Of a DNA stretch of 64,000 bases, positions 59,024 to 64,000 are shown in pieces. Source of the stretch: Methylacidiphilales bacterium (GTDB taxonomy: Bacteria; Verrucomicrobiota; Verrucomicrobiia; Methylacidiphilales; UBA1321); assembly GCA_026225555.1 (NCBI GenBank), contig JAMFSY010000051.1, forward strand, positions 1 through 64,000, given 5' to 3'. A program made the translations under genes and the position numbers. Each line of letters starts with the position of its first letter. The first letter of the stretch is position 1. Below the pieces are notes generated by a model. That model was not told the origin of the DNA and did not search any database. It saw only the letters and a list, made by a program, of their open reading frames with translations.

Positions 59024-59929
59024 TCAGACCGAGTAGCGCACCAGCAACACTACTCCGACGACCGCCAGGATCGCTCCCGCCACCGCCCGGCGCGTGGGCC
59101 GGCTTCCCTCCAGCCCGAAGGCTAGCAACATCGCCATCAAGGGCGTCGTCGCCACGATGGGCAGTACGATCGAACTGGGCGCCGACTTCAAGGCCCACTG
59201 GTAACAGCTCACTCCCAGCGTCGCTCCGACCACCGCGTTGGCGACGATCCATGGCCACGCCTTGCGCCATTCCCGCCGCGGTATTTCCGGCCCCGCTCCC
59301 CGCCAGCGGGAATGCAGCCCGCCCAGGAGCAGTAACAGCCCGATACTTAATGCTCCGCCCCAAAGCCGCTGATATGCCGCCGTGATGCCGTCGAGCGCAA
59401 AACCATTTTCCGCCGCGCGCTGAAAAGCATAGCGGCTCAGCACCGCTCCCCAGGCCTGACCGGCCGCCGCCACCACTCCAAATCCGATTCCTGCCGCCCG
59501 ATGTCCGGCCGGAATGACATCCTGTTTTCCCGGAGCCAGCGCGAGCGCGACACCCACCAGGATCAGCGCGGAGCTCGCCATTTGGATTCCGGTCATGCCC
59601 GTCCCCAGCCACAGCCATTCAGTCAACGCCGCAATCGGCGCGGCGAGGCATTGGCAAAGCAGAATCGTCAGCGCCGGGCCGATGCGAGGCAGCGACTCGA
59701 ACAGCGCCCAATCGCCCATCCCAAATCCAATCACACCGCTGAGAAAAAGAAGACCGAAGGTCGCGCCGTGAAGTCCCTGCCCGAAGGTATGGGCCCAAAG
59801 AGCAAGCAAACCGAGCGCGACAATCTGCCGGCCAAAATTCGCCCGCTGCGAGCCGATATAACTGATTGACCGACGTGCCACAATCGCGGAGAGCGCGAAA
59901 AAAAACGTGGTCAGGATCGCGGCGAACAT
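59024..59929 (-). CDS. EamA/DMT-family transporter
   Basis: 301 residues from MFAAILTTFFFALSAIVARR; an earlier ATG at 60049 overlaps pirin and is unlikely. Ten TM segments in two five-helix EamA repeats, the second starting near QAWGAVLSRYAFQRA. Features such as GDWALFESLPRIGPALTILL and VVGATLGVSCYQWALKSAPSSIV with the conserved P-S-S-I-V are typical. It exports or imports small metabolites. The substrate is unknown. The gene follows pirin by 28 bases. Confidence 0.88.
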   Translation of the reverse strand: MFAAILTTFFFALSAIVARRSISYIGSQRANFGRQIVALGLLALWAHTFGQGLHGATFGLLFLSGVIGFGMGDWALFESLPRIGPALTILLCQCLAAPIAALTEWLWLGTGMTGIQMASSALILVGVALALAPGKQDVIPAGHRAAGIGFGVVAAAGQAWGAVLSRYAFQRAAENGFALDGITAAYQRLWGGALSIGLLLLLGGLHSRWRGAGPEIPRREWRKAWPWIVANAVVGATLGVSCYQWALKSAPSSIVLPIVATTPLMAMLLAFGLEGSRPTRRAVAGAILAVVGVVLLVRYSV

Positions 59930-59957
59930 TTCTCGATCTTGAAAGGAGCCCGCCTGC

Positions 59958-60665
59958 TCAAGCCAGGTCGAAGAGAAGAAAGAGCGTCGTAGAATCTGCT
60001 TCGATCTCGCACGAATCCACTCCCTCCAGCGCCAATCCGTCACCCACACCGAGGGACAGCCCGTTCACCGTCAGCTCGCCTGAAATCACCTGAAACCAAA
60101 CCCCGCGATCCACATAGGTATCGTGGCAGATCGACTTCCCCTCGCCCAATTTCCCAAGATAAATCGTCACATCCTGCCGAAGGGCGAGGCTGGTCCCGCC
60201 TCCCTCCGCCGAAGCGATGAGCGTCAGCGGTTCATCTGAATCGGGCGCCGGAGACCATTCCGCATAAGCAGGCCGCAAACCGTGCGCATGAGGGTTGATC
60301 CAGATTTGCAGGAGATGCACGGGCTCCGTCGGCGAATCGTTGGACTCGCTATGGCTCACGCCGCTGCCCGCGCTCATGTATTGCACCTGGCCGGGCCCGA
60401 CCGTGCGCGTATGTCCCATGCTGTCGCGATGCGTCAACTCGCCGGAAACGATGTAGCTCAGGATTTCCATGTTGCGATGCGGATGGGTCGGAAAGCCGTG
60501 CCCGGGCGCGACCCGATCCTCGTTGATCACGCGCAGGGCGCGAAACGAGTGATGATCGGGATCCTCGTAATCCCCGAAGGAAAACGTGTGCCAGCTGTTC
60601 AGCCACGCGATCTCGGTGTGTCCCCGCTCGGCGGCGGGACGTTTCAGGGCGGTGCGTTGCGTCAT
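59958..60665 (-). CDS. Pirin family protein
   Basis: 235 residues. Bicupin fold with the metal-binding residues in THPHRNMEILSYIV and SGVSHSESND, and the N-terminal block TEIAWLNSWHTFSFGDYEDP. The PHRNMEI motif holds two His, and HSE and the later GELTHRDSMGHTRTV supply the others. Some pirins have quercetin 2,3-dioxygenase activity; others act as redox-sensitive regulators. No target or substrate is visible here. It is upstream of the EamA gene on the same strand. Confidence 0.92.
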   Translation of the reverse strand: MTQRTALKRPAAERGHTEIAWLNSWHTFSFGDYEDPDHHSFRALRVINEDRVAPGHGFPTHPHRNMEILSYIVSGELTHRDSMGHTRTVGPGQVQYMSAGSGVSHSESNDSPTEPVHLLQIWINPHAHGLRPAYAEWSPAPDSDEPLTLIASAEGGGTSLALRQDVTIYLGKLGEGKSICHDTYVDRGVWFQVISGELTVNGLSLGVGDGLALEGVDSCEIEADSTTLFLLFDLA

Positions 60666-60753
60666 GCGAGTCCTACACTCGCGTACTTTGCGCCCATGGC
60701 AATCATCTCCCGCGCTCGCCAGCGCGCGCGTCTCCGGTTAAACTGAGCCCAGT

Positions 60754-62313
60754 ATGCCCCGCACCCGCCAGACTGATCCCGTCTCAAAGCGGGAACTCTA
60801 CACCGTTTTCGCCGGGCTCATGCTCGCGCTCACCCTCGCGGCACTGGATCAGAACATCGTTAACACGGCTCTCCCTCGTATCGTCAGCGATCTGGGCGGC
60901 CTGGCCCATCTCTCCTGGGTCGTTACCGCCTTTATGGTCACCTCCACGACCAGCACGCCGCTCTACGGAAAACTGAGCGACATGTACGGGCGCAAGCGTC
61001 TCTTCTTCGTTGCGATTGGCATCTTCCTGGTCGGCTCCATTTTATGCGGCTTGGCGCAGACGATGTTCCAACTGATTCTTTTCCGCGCCGTGCAGGGCGC
61101 AGGCGCAGGCGGCTTGATGACCCTCGCCCAGACCACGGTTAGCGACCTGATCGAGCCGCGAGAGCGGGGACGTTATCAAGGTCTCTTCGGTGCGGTCTTT
61201 GCCGCCTGCAGCGTCGCCGGACCGCTCCTCGGCGGTGTGATCACCGATGCGCTTTCGTGGCGCTGGATTTTTTACGTCAACCTGCCCGTTGGGGCGGCCG
61301 CGCTCTTTCTCATCGCCATTGGCTTGCGCCATCCCTCCAAGTCGGTCACTCACCGGATCGATTATGAAGGCGCGGGGTTCCTCACCGCCGGGACCGTCGC
61401 CCTGCTCCTTCTGCTCAGCTGGGGCGGAGGCGCCTACCCGTGGCTCTCGCCGATCATCCTGGGACTGGCCATGGTCGCCGCGCTTTTTTATGGCCTGCTC
61501 ATTGCCCAGGAAAACCGCGCCGCCGAGCCGATCCTGCCGCTCCGCCTTTTTAAGAATCGCGTCTTCACCGTCGGAGTCAGCGTGATTGGCCTCAACGCGA
61601 TGGCGCTCTTTGGCAGCCTCGTGTTCCTGCCGCTCTTTTTCCAACTCGTCCTGAGTGCGTCGGCCTCCCATGCGGGTCTGATGATGGCGCCCATGATGGG
61701 CGGCGTCATTGTCGCCTCAATTTTCGGCGGAAGACTCGTTGCGCGAACGGGCCGTTATAAAACGTTTCTGATTACGGGACTTCTCGCGTCGATCATCGGC
61801 TTCCTGGTCCTGGCCTGGTCCGCCATCACCGCCCAGGGCACGGCGATCATCGAAAGCGCGCTCGTGCTTCTCGGAGCGGGGCTTGGCCTTGTCATGCCAA
61901 ATCTCACGGTCGCGATCCAGAATTCGGTTGAGCGTGCCGACATGGGCGTCGCGACCTCCGTCTCCGCATTTATCCGCTCCCTTGGCGGTGCCCTTGGTGT
62001 CGCGGTGGCGGGGGCGGTCGTGGCGGTGCGTCTGCGCTCGCTTTTACCGGCCTCGTGGACGCATTCAACCACGACCGGAGGAACAACGCCTCTCGAAATG
62101 GGCGTACAGCAAATCGGTCAGATTCCTCCCGCGCAGCGCGACCTTCTGATGCATGCCTACCGACACGCGATCGCCACCACTTTTTTTGCCGGCGCAACCA
62201 TCGCGGCGCTCGCCTTTGTCATCGTGCTCTTTTTACCCGAAAGACCGCTTCGCTCCTCGACGCCAGTTGAGAATCCCAAACCGAAAGAGGCTTCCGAACC
62301 TGCGGCTTACTGA
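60754..62313 (+). CDS. MFS multidrug exporter, DHA2 (EmrB/QacA) type
   Basis: 519 residues with 14 TM segments, the DHA2 layout. Motif A is GKLSDMYGRKRLFFVAIG. LAALDQNIVNTALPRIVSDL carries motif D1, with the Asp common to multidrug pumps. Motif C (GPLLGGVITDALSWRWIFYVNLPVG) marks an antiporter. It exports hydrophobic compounds in exchange for protons. No membrane-fusion partner (EmrA) or local repressor is adjacent. The gene is divergent from pirin. Confidence 0.92.
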   Translation: MPRTRQTDPVSKRELYTVFAGLMLALTLAALDQNIVNTALPRIVSDLGGLAHLSWVVTAFMVTSTTSTPLYGKLSDMYGRKRLFFVAIGIFLVGSILCGLAQTMFQLILFRAVQGAGAGGLMTLAQTTVSDLIEPRERGRYQGLFGAVFAACSVAGPLLGGVITDALSWRWIFYVNLPVGAAALFLIAIGLRHPSKSVTHRIDYEGAGFLTAGTVALLLLLSWGGGAYPWLSPIILGLAMVAALFYGLLIAQENRAAEPILPLRLFKNRVFTVGVSVIGLNAMALFGSLVFLPLFFQLVLSASASHAGLMMAPMMGGVIVASIFGGRLVARTGRYKTFLITGLLASIIGFLVLAWSAITAQGTAIIESALVLLGAGLGLVMPNLTVAIQNSVERADMGVATSVSAFIRSLGGALGVAVAGAVVAVRLRSLLPASWTHSTTTGGTTPLEMGVQQIGQIPPAQRDLLMHAYRHAIATTFFAGATIAALAFVIVLFLPERPLRSSTPVENPKPKEASEPAAY

Positions 62314-62332
62314 TTCGGCGGACGGCTCGTTC

Positions 62333-63424
62333 CTACTTAAGAGCCTTCCACACGCTGACACATTCGATCTGCGCCGTGCGCGGGAAAAGATCGATCGGCT
62401 GCACGCTCACCAGGCGGTAGCTCTTCGCCAGCATCCGCGCATCGCGCGCCAGGGTCGCCGGGTCGCAAGAGACGTAAACCAGGCACGACACTGCATCCAG
62501 GCACAGCGCCTCGGCCAGCCGCACTGGCAGGCCTTCGCGGGGAGGATCGAGCAGCACCGCCATGTCCGCACCTTGTCCAGGCCGGGCGCGCAATTCCTCC
62601 GGCAACGCGATGGCGGCATCGCCCTGCTGCCAATCAACATTCTTCAGGCCAAGCCTCAAGGCATCCCGTAAGGTCCGCGGATCGTTATCCACCGCGATCA
62701 CCTGCTCGAAACGCGCCGCCACCGGCTCGGTGAAAAAACCGCCGCCGCAATAGCCTTCGAGCAACGTCTTGCCCTTTTCGGGCAGTGCCTGCGCGATGAG
62801 GTCGCGGAGGGTCTCCCGCAAGTCATGGTTCGCCTGAAAAAATCCGCTCGGCGGCACGGTCGCGTCGCGTAGGGAAAAATGGCCCTCTGCCGGCGGGCTG
62901 GCACGCAGCTTCGTCAGCTCGGCATTAACCTCGTCCCGCGCCAGCAGGCATTCCCGGATATCGACCAATTCACGCCCGCCCACACTGCGAAATCCGATCC
63001 GCCCACCCTCGGCATGCACGGTGATCCGGTTACGATAACGATAAGGCTTGGGACTCGCGATGATCGGAAGCACCGGCGCCTCCGGCAGCTTCGCCACGCG
63101 CGTGAAAGCCTCCCGCACCTGCGCCTCTTTCAATCGGCATTCCTCCACGTAAGTGAGATGCTGATACTGGCAGCCGCCGCAGTGGGCATAGTAGGGACAG
63201 GGCGGCGTTTCGCGGTCCGCGCCAGCTTCCAGGATTTCGATCACTTCGGCGCGGCCATGGTGGGCCTTGCGCTCAGTCACGCGAACGCGCGCGCGCTCGC
63301 CTTCGCCCGTAAAGGGCACAAAAAGAATGAAGCCGCCTTCGGTGCGAGCCAGACCGTCTCCGCCAAAAATCACCTTTTCGATGGTGACTTCCAAAACGTC
63401 CCCGACCGAAAAGGGCCGGGGCAC
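62333..63424 (-). CDS. TrmA/RlmD-type RNA (uracil-5-)-methyltransferase
   Basis: 363 residues from a GTG start. An N-terminal TRAM domain (PFSVGDVLEVTIEKVIFGGD) is followed by a cysteine cluster, CPYYAHCGGCQYQHL, that can bind a [4Fe-4S] cluster. The methyltransferase has SGFFQANHDLRETL, LLEGYCGGGFFTEPVAARFE, VLLDPPREGLPVRLAE and the catalytic-Cys motif VYVSCDPATLARDARML. It adds a methyl group to uracil C5 in rRNA or tRNA. Which uracil cannot be decided from sequence. Confidence 0.93.
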   Translation of the reverse strand: MPRPFSVGDVLEVTIEKVIFGGDGLARTEGGFILFVPFTGEGERARVRVTERKAHHGRAEVIEILEAGADRETPPCPYYAHCGGCQYQHLTYVEECRLKEAQVREAFTRVAKLPEAPVLPIIASPKPYRYRNRITVHAEGGRIGFRSVGGRELVDIRECLLARDEVNAELTKLRASPPAEGHFSLRDATVPPSGFFQANHDLRETLRDLIAQALPEKGKTLLEGYCGGGFFTEPVAARFEQVIAVDNDPRTLRDALRLGLKNVDWQQGDAAIALPEELRARPGQGADMAVLLDPPREGLPVRLAEALCLDAVSCLVYVSCDPATLARDARMLAKSYRLVSVQPIDLFPRTAQIECVSVWKALK

Positions 63425-63481
63425 CGCGGAGGATGGGCTAAAGCTAATGAACGACCTCGAGAACGACCAAGCCGGAACGGC

Positions 63482-63859
63482 TTAGTACCAGTTCTTCAAA
63501 TCCGCCGGGGGATAATCATTGACCACCATGGAATCGTAAGGCGGCAACTTCTGGCTGCGATAGGAACCATCGTTGGTCGGGAAAGGAGAGGTGGCGACTT
63601 CGAAAATGCCGTGGCCGATGTCCATCACCATGCGGGAAACGCCCTGAACGAGGAAGCCCTTGGTGAAGGCGACCGTGTTGCCTTCCGTATCGATCATGCT
63701 GAATTGCGAATCGAGCATCTCGGAGGGAGAAACGACGATATCGGCCAGACCGCGGCCCAATTTATCGTAGAACGAATCGCGGACGGGCATGGAAATATCA
63801 GCGTGTACCATCAACTGGGGCGCAACGAGAAGCAGCGCCAGGGCGAGAATTCGTTTCAT
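63482..63859 (-). CDS. Exported TIGR04073-family (exosortase-associated) protein
   Basis: 125 residues. Signal peptide MKRILALALLLVAPQLMVHA. The mature part, DISMPVRDSFYDKLGRGLAD, then KGFLVQGVSRMVMDIGHGIFEVATSPFPTND, matches the TIGR04073 pattern K-L-G-R-G-x-x-(N/D)...GxxxGxxRxxxxxxxGxxEVxTxPFP. That family occurs in Verrucomicrobiota, Lentisphaerota and relatives and is linked to exosortase systems. No PEP-CTERM signal or exosortase is in the window. Function unknown. A TAAATT box ends six bases ahead of the ATG. Confidence 0.8.
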   Translation of the reverse strand: MKRILALALLLVAPQLMVHADISMPVRDSFYDKLGRGLADIVVSPSEMLDSQFSMIDTEGNTVAFTKGFLVQGVSRMVMDIGHGIFEVATSPFPTNDGSYRSQKLPPYDSMVVNDYPPADLKNWY

Positions 63860-63865
63860 TGATAA

Positions 63866-63895
63866 AATTTAATGCTAAAAGTGTAAAAAGGGCAA
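63866..63895 (-). promoter_or_regulatory. Putative promoter of the TIGR04073 gene, leaderless type
   Basis: On the minus strand, TTGCCC (63895-63890), 18 bases, TAAATT (63871-63866), then six bases to the ATG at 63859. The -10 is identical to that of the A-type carrier gene at 47398. Confidence 0.45.
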
Positions 63896-63948
63896 GTGGG
63901 AAACTCCTGCGGAGGGCAATATTTTCAAAATATCCTCATGAGGCTTTC

Positions 63949-64000
63949 ATGACACAGGCCCCTCACCCCGGCCAAAAAGATCCAGTTCCCGCAGCACTTC
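63949..64000 (+). other. Possible gene edge, strand undecided
   Basis: On the plus strand, ATG at 63949 opens a frame (MTQAPHPGQKDPVPAAL) to the edge. On the minus strand, a frame coming from beyond the window stops at TGA (63949-63947) after the residues EVLRELDLFGRGEGPVS. Either could be a real gene end. The minus reading would place the gene 88 bases upstream of the TIGR04073 gene. The sequence ends too soon to choose. Confidence 0.3.

Overview
The window is about 60% GC, gene-dense, ordinary bacterial chromosome of a Gram-negative organism. It encodes late lipid A synthesis (LpxI, LpxB), lipoprotein N-acylation (Lnt), TonB/ExbBD energy transduction and an HtrA lipoprotein. A secreted protein of the exosortase-associated TIGR04073 type, the lpxI - Gfo/Idh - lpxB arrangement, and a degraded recombinase of a kind I associate with this phylum all point to Verrucomicrobiota. 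That placement is inference, because there is no rRNA here. No rRNA, tRNA, CRISPR, prophage or intact transposase was seen.

Layout. 1-14.7 kb: carbohydrate use and housekeeping (truncated GH63-like glucosidase, GH36 alpha-galactosidase, GH31 alpha-glucosidase, PIG-L deacetylase, phosphodiesterase, MsrA, nitroreductase, 6-phosphogluconolactonase, ribulose-phosphate epimerase). 14.8-21.7 kb: M24 peptidase, a transglutaminase/ATP-grasp-alpha-E peptide-modification pair, an SDR, a cytochrome c and a recombinase remnant. 21.7-28.4 kb: exbB-exbD-def, then a minus-strand translation and replication run (rplY, pth, rpsF, ssb, Hpt, queA). 28.5-42.9 kb: glycosyltransferase, plsY-gpsA, Na+/solute symporter, TonB, HtrA, glucokinase, coaE-rho, serA. 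43.1-48.5 kb: an Fe-S cluster assembly locus. 48.8-55.2 kb: ispA and, divergently, lnt - GT2 - lpxI - Gfo/Idh - lpxB. 55.2-64 kb: VWA protein, a glutathione-transferase/methyltransferase fusion, rlmN, EamA exporter, pirin, MFS pump, TrmA/RlmD-type methyltransferase and the TIGR04073 protein.

The most interesting region is 43.1-47.7 kb. It holds a SufR-like regulator, IscU, a NifS/IscS homologue, Mrp/ApbC, a small conserved-looking protein and an A-type carrier. IscU and the A-type protein have every expected cysteine. The NifS homologue has lost the PLP-binding lysine (Arg in its place), the pyridine-contacting Gln and the substrate-binding Arg, yet keeps the mobile-loop Cys. The SufR-like regulator keeps only one of four cluster-ligand cysteines. 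Mrp has one Cys where CxxC is usual. This could be an Fe-S assembly module built round a non-PLP desulfurase homologue.

Two dispersed inverted-repeat families sit between genes (A at 2.4, 12.5, 31.4 and 56.2 kb; B at 37.9 and 48.6 kb). Several genes have a -10 box ending exactly six bases before the ATG, suggesting leaderless mRNAs.
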